From Neisseria musculi (GTDB lineage Bacteria; Pseudomonadota; Gammaproteobacteria; Burkholderiales; Neisseriaceae), in the NCBI RefSeq assembly GCF_014297595.2, contig NZ_CP060414.2, forward strand, positions 1,984,001 through 2,048,000: a stretch of DNA of 64,000 bases, in the 5' to 3' direction. The notes below the pieces were generated by a model. It saw nothing but the letters and a program-made list of their open reading frames with translations. It was not told the DNA's origin and made no database searches. Each line of letters begins with the position of its first letter. The stretch's first letter is position 1. Of this stretch, positions 9,253 to 17,058 are shown in pieces. The position numbers were made by a program, and so were the translations under genes.

Positions 9253-10467
9253 ATGAACCCCATTCCCAAATCCGCCAAGCTCGACCAAGTATGCTACGAC
9301 ATCCGCGGGCCTGTGCACAAAGAAGCCGTCCGCCTCGAAGAAGAAGGCCATAAAATCTTAAAGCTCAATATCGGCAATCCCGCGCCTTTCGGTTTTGAAG
9401 CGCCCGATGAGATTTTGGTGGACGTTATCCGCAACCTGCCCGCCGCGCAGGGATATTGCGATTCCAAAGGCCTGTTTTCGGCGCGCAAAGCCATTGTCCA
9501 CTATTACCAAACCAAAGATTTGCGCAGCATCACCGTAAACGATGTGTATATCGGCAACGGCGTATCCGAGCTGATTACCCTGTCGATGCAGGCACTGCTC
9601 AACGAGGGCGATGAGATTCTGATTCCCGCGCCCGATTATCCGCTGTGGACGGCCGCCGCCACCCTCGCCGGCGGCACCGCCCGCCATTACCTGTGCAGCG
9701 AAGAAAACGGCTGGCTTCCCGACACGGCCGACATCGAAGCAAAAATCACCCCCCGCACCAAAGCCATCGTGGTGATCAACCCCAACAACCCCACCGGCGC
9801 GGTGTACAGCAAAGAAATCCTGCTCGAAATCGCCGAGCTGGCGCGCCGGCACAACCTGATGATTTTTGCCGATGAAATCTACGACAAAATCCTTTATGAC
9901 GGCGCGCAGCACCACCACATTGCCGCACTTGCCCCCGACTTGCTCACCATCACCTTCAACGGCCTCTCCAAAGCCTACCGTGTGGCCGGCTTCCGCATGG
10001 GATGGATGGTACTCAACGGCCCCAAACACCACGCCCAAAGCTATATCGAAGGGCTGGATATGCTCGCCTCGATGCGCCTGTGCGCCAACACCCCCATGCA
10101 GCACGCCATTCAAACCGCGCTGGGCGGCTATCAGAGCATCAACGAGCTGGTGCTGCCCGGCGGCCGCCTGCTGGAGCAGCGCGACCAAGCCTACCAGATG
10201 CTCACCCAAATCCCCGGCATCAGCTGCGTCAAACCCCGGGGCGCGATGTACCTTTTCCCCAAAATCGACACGGAAATGTATAACATTCAAGACGATGCCA
10301 AATTTATCTACGACCTGCTGCTGCAGGAAAAAGTATTGCTGGTGCAGGGCAGCGGCTTCAACTGGATACGCCCCGACCACTTCCGCGTGGTAACGCTGCC
10401 CCATATCCACCAAATCGAAGAAGCCATGGGCAGGCTGGCACGCTTTTTACGGCACTACCGCCAATAA
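9253..10467 (+). CDS. alaA: Glutamate-pyruvate (alanine) aminotransferase AlaA
   Basis: 404 aa PLP-dependent class I aminotransferase, nearly colinear with E. coli AlaA (YfbQ), which makes alanine from pyruvate and glutamate. Diagnostic stretches are VCYDIRGPVHKEA, KLNIGNPAPFGF, PAAQGYCDSKGLFSARKAI, NPNNPTGAVYSKE, FADEIYDKILYD and the PLP lysine in TFNGLSKAYRVAGFRMGW. It is transcribed divergently from the M16-like gene with 179 bp between start codons. A repeat-rich gap follows. Confidence 0.95.
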   Translation: MNPIPKSAKLDQVCYDIRGPVHKEAVRLEEEGHKILKLNIGNPAPFGFEAPDEILVDVIRNLPAAQGYCDSKGLFSARKAIVHYYQTKDLRSITVNDVYIGNGVSELITLSMQALLNEGDEILIPAPDYPLWTAAATLAGGTARHYLCSEENGWLPDTADIEAKITPRTKAIVVINPNNPTGAVYSKEILLEIAELARRHNLMIFADEIYDKILYDGAQHHHIAALAPDLLTITFNGLSKAYRVAGFRMGWMVLNGPKHHAQSYIEGLDMLASMRLCANTPMQHAIQTALGGYQSINELVLPGGRLLEQRDQAYQMLTQIPGISCVKPRGAMYLFPKIDTEMYNIQDDAKFIYDLLLQEKVLLVQGSGFNWIRPDHFRVVTLPHIHQIEEAMGRLARFLRHYRQ

Positions 10468-10611
10468 CCCCTCAGCGGCGTGCGGAGCAAAGGGCCGGTT
10501 TCCCGGCTCTTTTCAATTTTTAAAGCACCGCCGCCGCCCGCTTTGAAAGATGCAACACCGCTTGTTCACAAACAGCATCGCCACCGGTTTGGCGCACGCT
10601 CCCCTCCCCCC

Positions 10612-10711
10612 GCCTGATGGTTTGGTTTGATACGGCAACCCCGCTTTATCTGAAAATCAAAATATGGCGATGATAAAAGGCCGTCTGAAAAATATCTTTC
10701 AGACGGCCTGA
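10612..10711 (+). repeat. Direct repeat, copy A (ends in a DUS hairpin)
   Basis: Copy A of a duplicated sequence: CCTGATG, a TTTGATACGG block, CCCCGCTTTATCTGAAAATC, then an inverted DUS pair with an identical loop in both copies. It is about 90% identical to 10891-10986 by eye, with one 5-bp insertion. Confidence 0.85.
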
Positions 10712-10721
10712 TTATTACTGT

Positions 10722-10774
10722 CTGCCGATAGCTTTTACCTGCCCGATAGTTTTTACCTGCCCGATAGTTTTCAC
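10722..10774 (+). repeat. 18-bp tandem repeat, three copies
   Basis: Three consecutive near-identical units of CTGCCCGATAGTTTTTAC at 10722, 10739 and 10757. The first unit lacks one base. Confidence 0.85.
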
Positions 10775-10886
10775 GGCGTGGCAGCACCCGCCAACGGCAT
10801 CCGGCAGGACAAACAGGGCCGGCAACGTACCGCAACCACCCCAGCAGCGCAGAGCAGATGCGGCAAACCACGCCCCGCCGCTGCAC
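10773..10886 (-). repeat. Inverted long repeat, arm 1
   Basis: Its reverse complement matches 16851-16960 in several long blocks (GTGGTTTGC, GCATCTGCTCT, TTTGTCCTGCCG, TGCCGTTGGCGG and TGCTGCCACGCCG). The arm continues into related flanking sequence. No ORF is shared, so it looks like a non-coding dispersed repeat. Confidence 0.75.
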
Positions 10887-10890
10887 ACCT

Positions 10891-10986
10891 ACCTGATGTT
10901 TGATACGGGACAACCCCGCTTTATCTGAAAATCAAAACACGGCAATGATAAAAGGCCGTCTGAAAAATATCTTTCAGACGGCCTGA
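10891..10986 (+). repeat. Direct repeat, copy B (ends in a DUS hairpin)
   Basis: Second copy of the sequence at 10612-10711, including the same DUS hairpin with the loop AAATATC. Confidence 0.85.
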
Positions 10987-11095
10987 GGCTCTCTACAGCC
11001 CATCAAAAAGCATCGTAAAGTTTAAAAGCCTACCCGCCACCATGCTGGTGCAGGCGTAAATCATACGCTGGTTTCCGCTATGGGCATCGCCGCTG

Positions 11096-11593
11096 CTACG
11101 GGGTCAGAGTTTGAATCGTGCAGTTGGCCACGCTTAAATGCTTCATAGTGGCGTTGGCCAACTCAATCCGGCAATGCCAAGCCCCATCGGTATCGCGGTT
11201 GAGCTTGATATTGGTGCCGTTTAACACCGCATTCACATTGCCGCCGAGTGTGGCTTCAATGCCGCCAAACCGCCCGCCGCCTGCATCGATGGTTGCTAAG
11301 TTGATGATATTGGAAGCAGGGTTGTCGCCGTTGATGCCGATATATTCGTAGATGCCACCTTGCGGATAAGATTTGCCGTTGTCGGCAGGATTAACCGTGG
11401 GGAAACCGCCGCTGGCAAGAATGGTTTCAATAGCGGCTTTGGTAGATGAAAGCTCATACACCGCCCGGGTAAGCTGTGTTTTGGCGGTGTAGTTTTGATA
11501 AATGGGCAAAGCAATAGCCGAAATGATGCCGATAATTGCCACTACAATCATCAGTTCGATTAGTGTAAACCCGCGCATTGTGTTGTCAGCCAT
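11096..11593 (-). CDS. Type IV pilin-like protein (promoter-separated by an IS)
   Basis: 165 aa prepilin. The short leader MADNTMRG ends at the prepilin peptidase site G/FTLIE, followed by the hydrophobic N-terminal helix (LMIVVAIIGIISAIALPIYQNY). The C-terminal half has two cysteines (WHCRIE and VANCTI) that could form the D-region disulfide. Ribosome site AAGGAT lies 5-10 bases before ATG 11593; Met6 is an alternative start. An IS1016-like element begins 18 bp upstream of the start, so the gene is cut off from its original promoter. It lies downstream of and in the same direction as a second pilin gene, and may be a minor or alternative pilin. Confidence 0.92.
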   Translation of the reverse strand: MADNTMRGFTLIELMIVVAIIGIISAIALPIYQNYTAKTQLTRAVYELSSTKAAIETILASGGFPTVNPADNGKSYPQGGIYEYIGINGDNPASNIINLATIDAGGGRFGGIEATLGGNVNAVLNGTNIKLNRDTDGAWHCRIELANATMKHLSVANCTIQTLTP

Positions 11594-11611
11594 TTTTTAT
11601 CCTTAAAGTTA

Positions 11612-12331
11612 GGGGCTGTCCTAGATAACTAGAATAAATCCTGCTTTACTAATTGTTTTAAAATAGAAATTTGAAATTTTATCTCACTGTTGTTAAAACG
11701 CCATTCACACTCTTTCAAATACAGTTCAAAATGCTCTTTGGGAATGCCGTTAAACTTGCGTAAATGGCGTTTTGCTTGGTTCCAAAAGTTCTCAATTCCG
11801 TTAATGTGATTTTGTCGCTCAGCAAAATGTGTGCTGTGATTGATCCGAAAATGTGAAAATTCGCTCACATCAAGAACGTCATAACTTTTGTAACAATCGG
11901 TATAAACAATGCTGTCAGGCTTCACTTGCTCGCGGATAATTGGCAATAAAGTCGCAGTTTGTGTATTGGGTACGGCAACGGTGTAAACCTTACCATTACG
12001 CTTCAAAAGCCCGAATACAGCCACTTTGCCAGCCGCACCGCGACCACGTTTGCCTTTGCGTTGTCCGCCAAAATAGCTTTCATCAACTTCTACTTCACCA
12101 TCAAGCATTTCCAGATGCGGGCTGTTGTGATAGATAAGTAAGCGCAAACGGTGGAAGTAATAGGCAGCGGTATTTTTATTGACGCTAACTAATTGCGCCG
12201 CTGTGCGGGCGGTAACACCTGCAACAAATAGTTCAATCAGTTTGTTTTGCTTGTACTGACTTAAACGACTTTTTCTCATAGGGATTATTCTAACCTGAAG
12301 TTAAATTTCCCTAGTTATCTAGTACAGCCCC
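11612..12331 (-). mobile_element. Complete IS1016-like insertion sequence (IS1595 family)
   Basis: 720 bp element with 21-bp terminal inverted repeats (GGGGCTGT...ATAACTAG at 11612-11632 and its complement at 12311-12331, 20 of 21 identical). It is flanked by an 8-bp target duplication TAAAGTTA at 11604-11611 and 12332-12339. One intact transposase fills it. The perfect target duplication and intact ORF indicate a recent insertion. Confidence 0.96.
11629..12279 (-). CDS. IS1595-family (IS1016 group) transposase
   Basis: 216 aa transposase. It has an N-terminal helix-turn-helix-like region (TARTAAQLVSVNKNTAAYYF) and a DDE-type core: EVDESYFGG, YTDCYKSYD, and HINGIENFWNQAKRHL with a conserved Asn/Glu. 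Its stop is within 17 bp of the left terminal repeat. GC content is clearly lower than in neighbouring genes, consistent with acquisition from another host. No frameshift or truncation is seen, so the protein should be functional. Confidence 0.95.
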   Translation of the reverse strand: MRKSRLSQYKQNKLIELFVAGVTARTAAQLVSVNKNTAAYYFHRLRLLIYHNSPHLEMLDGEVEVDESYFGGQRKGKRGRGAAGKVAVFGLLKRNGKVYTVAVPNTQTATLLPIIREQVKPDSIVYTDCYKSYDVLDVSEFSHFRINHSTHFAERQNHINGIENFWNQAKRHLRKFNGIPKEHFELYLKECEWRFNNSEIKFQISILKQLVKQDLF

Positions 12332-12576
12332 TAAAGTTAAGCCTGCCGTGTTTCAAATGCGGCATACGCTTTATCGGCGTTTCTGCCAGAATTTCCCGAA
12401 TGTTTCACTCTTGCCGCTGCATCGGCAGCGTTGTTTTATTTTGTGTATTTAGGTGATACCTTCCAATAAGGCATCAGTCCAAACCCTGTGCGGTAGTTGC
12501 CTGTATCGGATAAAAGCGCACCATATTGCTATAGTGCGCTTTTCGGTTAAACCTTAAAAGTTATTAAGGTTGTTGA

Positions 12577-13065
12577 TTAAGGAGTAGCAGTAGCAGAAGT
12601 GGCAGAACAACCTGAAGCTCTGTATTTTTCTTTAACAGATGTTGAGCAAGTCCAAGTACCATCGGTGCTACGTGTCCAAGTTAAAGTTTCCTTCTGCAGG
12701 TCGGCGGCAGCATTGTTTCCGAATTCGGCAACAATGGTTGCTGTACCGTTATTATTAAGCGTAACCTGCGGCACACCGGTTCCAGTAGCCAGCGTTTCAC
12801 TGCTTTGGGCGGCACCGGTCAGCAGATTGGAACCGGTCGCGCCGATGTGGCAATTTCCTGCTGCCGATCCTACTGTAAATTTACCGTCTAAAACGCAGGT
12901 TTCTGCAACGGTTTTCAGATTGCCTGATTCACCCATCACACGCGCCACTTGAGAGCGGGCGATATAGTTTTGATACATCGGCAGGGCGATGGCGGCCAGA
13001 ATACCGATAATCGCAATAACGATCATCAACTCGATCAGGGTAAAGCCTTTTTGAATAGCTTTCAT
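12577..13065 (-). CDS. Type IV major-pilin-like protein
   Basis: 162 aa prepilin. Start ATG 13065 was chosen because [20 protein letters not shown] is a standard leader and cleavage site, with CTGGAG as ribosome site. The open frame upstream is non-coding in character. After the N-terminal helix come ETCVLDG and GNCHIG, and the C-terminal pair TWTC...RASGC expected to form the D-region loop. The layout resembles PilE/PilA major subunits. No silent pilS cassette is recognisable nearby. It sits upstream of the second pilin gene in the same orientation, now separated by an IS. Confidence 0.93.
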   Translation of the reverse strand: MKAIQKGFTLIELMIVIAIIGILAAIALPMYQNYIARSQVARVMGESGNLKTVAETCVLDGKFTVGSAAGNCHIGATGSNLLTGAAQSSETLATGTGVPQVTLNNNGTATIVAEFGNNAAADLQKETLTWTRSTDGTWTCSTSVKEKYRASGCSATSATATP

Positions 13066-13492
13066 GTTAAAACTCCAGTTTAAAAGTGAATAAAATTTAT
13101 ATAGTTGTAAAACCGTAATGTGCTTGGCACGTTGTACTGCAATCAAAAGAAGAAGGAATTTACAGCTTGCCGCTTTTGGCTGCTGCTTCTGCCTGGGCTT
13201 GGGCTTGGGCTTGGCCTCTCGCGGTTGCCAGGTATCAAGCAATGCTTGTGCCAAATTATGAAAACGGGGTTTGATATTTTAATAAATAGTTGATAATTAA
13301 TATTTAAATTTTGTTTCCTTGCTGTGTTAATGCCAAAGAAATTATTCAAACAAATTTCTAACCTAATTTAACATGACGATTTTCGGCAGCAGAATGCCGA
13401 AATTGCGAACATAAGGTTTATTTTTTTGTCATGCGCCGTTTTTTGTCAGCGGGCCGGCCTGCACCGGCAGAAATAAGCCGGCAGAAAAAGAG
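13066..13492. other. Upstream region of the pilin gene
   Basis: About 430 bp. The 300 bp nearest the pilin are AT-rich and should carry its promoter; no clear -35/-10 pair could be fixed. Nothing else recognisable is present. Confidence 0.45.
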
Positions 13493-13526
13493 AAAGGCCG
13501 TCTGAACATATTTTCAGACGGCCTTG
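13493..13526 (-). terminator. DUS inverted-repeat terminator after pyrE
   Basis: AAGGCCGTCTGAA and TTCAGACGGCCTT hairpin located about 100 bp beyond the pyrE stop. Two further single DUS copies lie between it and pyrE. Confidence 0.65.
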
Positions 13527-13627
13527 TGTTTCAGACGGCCTTGCCTTCGGCGGAATAACGCAGCCCGGGGTTTCAGACGGCCTGAGCCGGTTTTGCCGGG
13601 ATTCTGCCTGTCGATAACCCCGCCGTG

Positions 13628-14269
13628 TTACGCCACGCCGTAGCGTTGGCGGTAGGCGCGCACGGGGTTGAGATATTCGCCGAGTTCGGCATGGTCTTCG
13701 AGCAGCGAAAGCAAATCGCGCAGGTTGGCGATGGCCACCACGGGCAGGCCGTATTGCTGCTCCACTTCCTGCACCGCCGATTGCTCGCCCGTGCCTTTTT
13801 CCATGCGGTCGAGCGCAATGGCAACGGCGGCGGGGGCGGCACCTTCGGCTTCGATTAATTTCACGGATTCGCGCACGGATGTGCCGGCAGAAATCACATC
13901 ATCGATAATCAGCACGCGGCCTTTGAGCGGTGCGCCCACCAACACGCCGCCTTCGCCGTGGTCTTTGGCTTCTTTGCGGTTGTAGGCAAACGGCACGTTG
14001 ATGCCTTTTTCGGCCAGCATCATGGCAGCGGCGGCGGCAAGAATGATGCCTTTATAGGCGGGGCCGAACAGCATATCGAATTGAATTTTGCTTTCGATAA
14101 TGGCTTGGGCGTAGAAACGCGCCAGCGCAAGGGTGGAAGCGCCATCGTTAAACAGCCCGGCGTTGAAGAAATACGGCGATTGGCGGCCGGCTTTGGTAGT
14201 GAATTCGCCGAATTTCAATACTTTCTGCTCAAGCGAAAACTTGAGAAAATCTTGTCGGAAATCAGACAT
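13628..14269 (-). CDS. pyrE: Orotate phosphoribosyltransferase
   Basis: 213 aa enzyme of de novo pyrimidine synthesis that converts orotate and PRPP to OMP. It is colinear with E. coli PyrE: LKFGEFTTKAGRQSPYFFNAGLF, GPAYKGI, FAYNRKEAKDHGEGG and the PRPP loop VLIIDDVISAGTS. The frame extends to an upstream Met at 14287, but MSDFRQDF at 14269 gives the usual length. The gene stands alone, transcribed away from the exonuclease gene. Confidence 0.96.
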   Translation of the reverse strand: MSDFRQDFLKFSLEQKVLKFGEFTTKAGRQSPYFFNAGLFNDGASTLALARFYAQAIIESKIQFDMLFGPAYKGIILAAAAAMMLAEKGINVPFAYNRKEAKDHGEGGVLVGAPLKGRVLIIDDVISAGTSVRESVKLIEAEGAAPAAVAIALDRMEKGTGEQSAVQEVEQQYGLPVVAIANLRDLLSLLEDHAELGEYLNPVRAYRQRYGVA

Positions 14270-14287
14270 TTGCAAACTTTCTATCAC

Positions 14288-14711
14288 AAAAAAACCGTAA
14301 GGATTATAGCAGAGCCGCCGCCGTGCCGGCAGCCCGCGCCTGCGCTCTGATAGCCCGCTTTCGGGCAGGCCGCTCTACAGTCTGAAAAGTGCTTCTACCC
14401 GTACAGCCGCAGTTGGTGGTTTCCGGTATGAAAAATCGGAAATTGCCGGAGTGGAAGCCGACCCGGCCGCTGCAAAAGGCGGTTTCTGCACAACCGCGCA
14501 GCCGAACCGGGGCGGTTTTAACCACGGCGGCACTCTGTTGGGACAAGCCATCAAAGCCGTTATGGCGTTTTTCTCCACAGCGCGTTCCAACGAATCCTCA
14601 GGCCATCTGAAACCAAGCGTTTCAGCGGGTGTTTCAGACGGCTTTTCTTTTTTCAGACGGCCGGAAATTGGGCTACAATCGCGCTTTATCCAACACACCT
14701 CAAACCCTATC
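14288..14711. other. Intergenic region pyrE-xthA
   Basis: About 420 bp between divergent genes. It contains a degenerate DUS (GGCCATCTGAA) and two DUS cores within 90 bp of xthA. No gene is seen. Confidence 0.5.
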
Positions 14712-15488
14712 ATGCTGAAAATTATTTCTGCCAATGTAAACGGCATCCGCTCTGCCTATAAAAAAGGTTTTCTCGAATATATCGCCGCCTCGGGCGCAGA
14801 TATGGTGTGCGTGCAGGAGCTCAAAGCCCAAGAGCCTGATTTGTCGGAAGATATGAAAAACCCGCACGGTATGTACGGCGTGTGGCATTGCGCCGAAAAG
14901 CGCGGCTACAGCGGCGTGGCAATATACAGCAAACAGAAGCCCGACAGCGTGCAATACGGCATGGGCATCGAAGAATTCGACCGCGAAGGCCGTTTTGTGC
15001 GCGCCGATTTCGGCAATCTGAGCGTGATTTCGCTCTACCTGCCCTCAGGCACCAGCGCGCCGGAGCGGCAGGCGCTCAAATACCGCTTTCTCGATGCTTT
15101 CTACCCCATGCTGGCCGAGATGAAAGCGGCGGGGCGCGATATCGTGGTGTGCGGCGACTGGAACATCGCCCACCAAAACATCGATCTGAAAAACTGGAAA
15201 GGCAACCAGAAAAACTCGGGCTTCCTGCCCGAAGAACGCGCCTGGATCGGCAAAGTTATCAATAATTTGGGCTGGACGGATATGTGGCGCACGCTCTACC
15301 CCGAAGAGCCGGGCTACACCTGGTGGAGCAACCGCGGGCAGGCCTATGCCAACAATGTGGGGTGGCGCATCGATTATCATATGGTAACGCCGGATCTGGC
15401 GGCCAAAGCCGTTTGCGCCCATGTTTATAAAGACGAGAAATTTTCCGACCACGCGCCGCTGGTGGTGGAATATGATTATGCCCTTTGA
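14712..15488 (+). CDS. xthA: Exonuclease III family DNA repair nuclease (NExo type)
   Basis: 258 aa Mg-dependent nuclease of the ExoIII/AP-endonuclease family. ATG 14712 starts MLKIISANVNGIRSA; the open frame upstream is discarded because it lacks similarity. Catalytic landmarks are the metal-binding Glu in VCVQELKAQ, GDWNIAH, the RIDY stretch and the terminal Asp-His of FSDHAPLVVEYDY. It closely resembles meningococcal NExo, which has 3'-5' exonuclease and 3'-phosphatase activity but little AP-endonuclease activity. That property is transferred by homology, not seen directly. Confidence 0.95.
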   Translation: MLKIISANVNGIRSAYKKGFLEYIAASGADMVCVQELKAQEPDLSEDMKNPHGMYGVWHCAEKRGYSGVAIYSKQKPDSVQYGMGIEEFDREGRFVRADFGNLSVISLYLPSGTSAPERQALKYRFLDAFYPMLAEMKAAGRDIVVCGDWNIAHQNIDLKNWKGNQKNSGFLPEERAWIGKVINNLGWTDMWRTLYPEEPGYTWWSNRGQAYANNVGWRIDYHMVTPDLAAKAVCAHVYKDEKFSDHAPLVVEYDYAL

Positions 15489-15592
15489 TATTGAAAACAA
15501 CGCGGCCGGCGCAGATTCGGGCTTGAAATCCGGATACCGCGTTAAAAAAACAAGAGGCCGTCTGAAAACGCGTTAAACCCCATGAGCCCGCC

Positions 15593-16006
15593 ATGAACAC
15601 ATTTTTTGCCGCCCTGCCCGTTGCCGCCGCTCCGCCCGTTTGCGCACAAACCTGCCGCAGCCAAAACCCCTACACTTCAGACGGCCACCCCAACCGCAGC
15701 CGCTTTGAAGCCGCCGCCCAAACCGGGCGCTGCTTTCAGACGGCCTGCCGCAGCCGGCATTACTCCGGTGCCGCCAAAATCAAACAGCCATATCCAAACC
15801 GCTGCAGCAGCTTCCTGCGCATCACCGGGCAGATGCACACACGCAGCGGTTTGGCCGCGAGCCGCAACAACGCCGGCAGCCCGGCAGCCTCTTTGGCCGG
15901 GCATATGGTCGATGCCGGCGGCTTTGCCGCGCCGTATGTCTATCGCGAAAGCTACAAACGCGGGCGGCAACACGCCCGCTCCAACCTGAAAGCCTGCGGC
16001 GGGTAA
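15593..16006 (+). CDS. Small unknown protein, possibly exported
   Basis: 137 aa ORF with no family I recognise. Codon choice (gcc, cgc, agc, aac, ggc) is like neighbouring genes and better than in the overlapping frames. It ends three bases before the next gene's ATG, suggesting translational coupling. The N-terminus FFAALPVAAAPPVCAQTC is weakly hydrophobic and might be a signal, but lacks a positive n-region. Six cysteines are spread along the chain, and two DUS cores are read through as TSDGH and CFQTAC. No strong ribosome site precedes the ATG, so the start is uncertain and the ORF may be spurious. Confidence 0.45.
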   Translation: MNTFFAALPVAAAPPVCAQTCRSQNPYTSDGHPNRSRFEAAAQTGRCFQTACRSRHYSGAAKIKQPYPNRCSSFLRITGQMHTRSGLAASRNNAGSPAASLAGHMVDAGGFAAPYVYRESYKRGRQHARSNLKACGG

Positions 16007-16009
16007 ACC

Positions 16010-16543
16010 ATGCAAAGCCACGAGCTCGAAGACTTAACCCTGTTGCTGGTACGCGATGCCGATGAAGCCGAAATGTGGATAGACCGCTGGGCGCTGAGCT
16101 ACCCCACCGTGCGCACGGCAGCGGTTTCGCGCAGCCGGCCTATCGCCGAATGGCAGCAGGCCGTGGGCGCGGCAGTGGGCAGCATCCACAGCCGCAATAT
16201 TGCCGCCGTTGCCCACGGAGCGGGCATTTCGGGCTGGCTGTCATGGCTTTATCTGGCCGATGTGAATATGCAGAAGCGGGTAAAAAACATGATATTGGTG
16301 TCGCCCCGCCAAGATGCGTTTCCCGATGATGCCGACCACACCCTGCAACGGGTGCGCTGCCACTGCCCCAGCGCGCTGGTTATCGGCAGAAACGACCGTG
16401 AATGCCCGCAAAAATGGGCGCAACAGCAGGCGCAGCTTTGGGGCGCACGCCTACTGGCCGCCCCGCAACCCGGCCGTCTGAACGGGCATCTGAACGGCTG
16501 GCAGTGGGGAATGAAATTGTTGCAGGAAATGTTGCTGAAATAA
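16010..16543 (+). CDS. RBBP9/YdeN-like alpha/beta hydrolase lacking the nucleophile serine
   Basis: 177 aa protein resembling the RBBP9 family of small serine hydrolases (Ser-Asp-His triad). The Asp region (VIGRNDRECP) and His region (LNGHLNGWQWG) are present. The nucleophile elbow, normally GHSxG, reads AHGAGISG and has no serine at the expected place. It is therefore probably inactive as a classical hydrolase or uses another residue. It follows the small unknown ORF by three bases. Confidence 0.75.
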   Translation: MQSHELEDLTLLLVRDADEAEMWIDRWALSYPTVRTAAVSRSRPIAEWQQAVGAAVGSIHSRNIAAVAHGAGISGWLSWLYLADVNMQKRVKNMILVSPRQDAFPDDADHTLQRVRCHCPSALVIGRNDRECPQKWAQQQAQLWGARLLAAPQPGRLNGHLNGWQWGMKLLQEMLLK

Positions 16544-16638
16544 ACGGATATTTTGTACAAACAACAGGCAGAGGCTTTTCAAAGCTTATTTAGGCCGTCT
16601 GAAATAACCAATTGTCGTCATACTAATCTCCAACTGCC

Positions 16639-16714
16639 CTCATACTCGGGCTTGATCCGAGCATCTGTTATTTCTCTCACAACAAAAAGATACTCGGGTC
16701 AAGCCCGAGTATGA
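16639..16714. repeat. Paired CGGGCTTGA palindromic element
   Basis: CATACTCGGGCTTGATCCGA...GCATCT and AGATACTCGGGTCAAGCCCG...ATGACG face each other about 20 bp apart. Each half is itself a palindrome, and the two halves are inverted with respect to one another, giving a MITE-like 75-bp unit also seen at 30329 and 61984. Confidence 0.8.
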
Positions 16715-16850
16715 CGCAGATGCTTTAATTTGAAAGAATCAGGACGTCTGAACAATATTTTTCAGACGGCCTTTCGCCACCATTATGTTGTTATTTTCAA
16801 ATAAAGTGAGTTTCCCTATGAAATCAAATAATAAGGTGGGGGTTGGAACG

Positions 16851-16960
16851 GCAGCGGGACGTGGTTTGCTGCATCTGCTCTACGCTATTGTAATGGTTGA
16901 GGCACACGCTGCCCGTTTTGTTTGTCCTGCCGAATGCCGTTGGCGGATGCTGCCACGCCG
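16851..16960 (+). repeat. Inverted long repeat, arm 2
   Basis: Matches the reverse complement of 10773-10886 over its whole length in several long blocks. The two arms are about 6 kb apart and face each other. Confidence 0.75.
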
Positions 16961-16977
16961 CCAAAACCATTGAGCCG

Positions 16978-17030
16978 GCAAAGAATCAGGCCGTCTGAAA
17001 AATATTGTTCAGACGGCCTGATTCTTTGCC
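16978..17030 (-). terminator. Long perfect hairpin with DUS core after bamC
   Basis: The DUS pair here is extended on both sides by GGCAAAGAATCA and its complement, giving a perfect 23-bp stem. It lies about 30 bases beyond the bamC stop. Confidence 0.8.
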
Positions 17031-17058
17031 GTTGCTATTTAGGCGGCAAGCGTGGTTA

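Larger units (their letters stand above)
10468..11095. other. Repeat-rich intergenic region next to the pilin genes
   Basis: About 630 bp with no convincing gene, built largely of repeats: two copies of a 95-100 bp sequence, an 18-bp tandem repeat, and one arm of a 110-bp inverted duplication whose mate lies at 16851-16960. Confidence 0.7.
16544..17058. other. Repeat-filled intergenic region before bamC
   Basis: About 515 bp without a gene. It holds a paired CGGGCTTGA palindromic element (16639-16714), a degenerate DUS pair (about 16742-16771), arm 2 of the long inverted repeat (16851-16960) and the bamC terminator. Confidence 0.7.

Noticed and set aside
9358..10413. 351-codon minus-strand ORF opposite alaA
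   Set aside because: Shadow frame; alaA is unambiguous and the antisense protein is low-complexity Gly/Val/His-rich without a family.
13110..13140. Sigma-54-like TGGCAC...TGC on the plus strand upstream of the pilin
   Set aside because: Spacing between the GG and GC dinucleotides is one base too long and it points away from the pilin gene.
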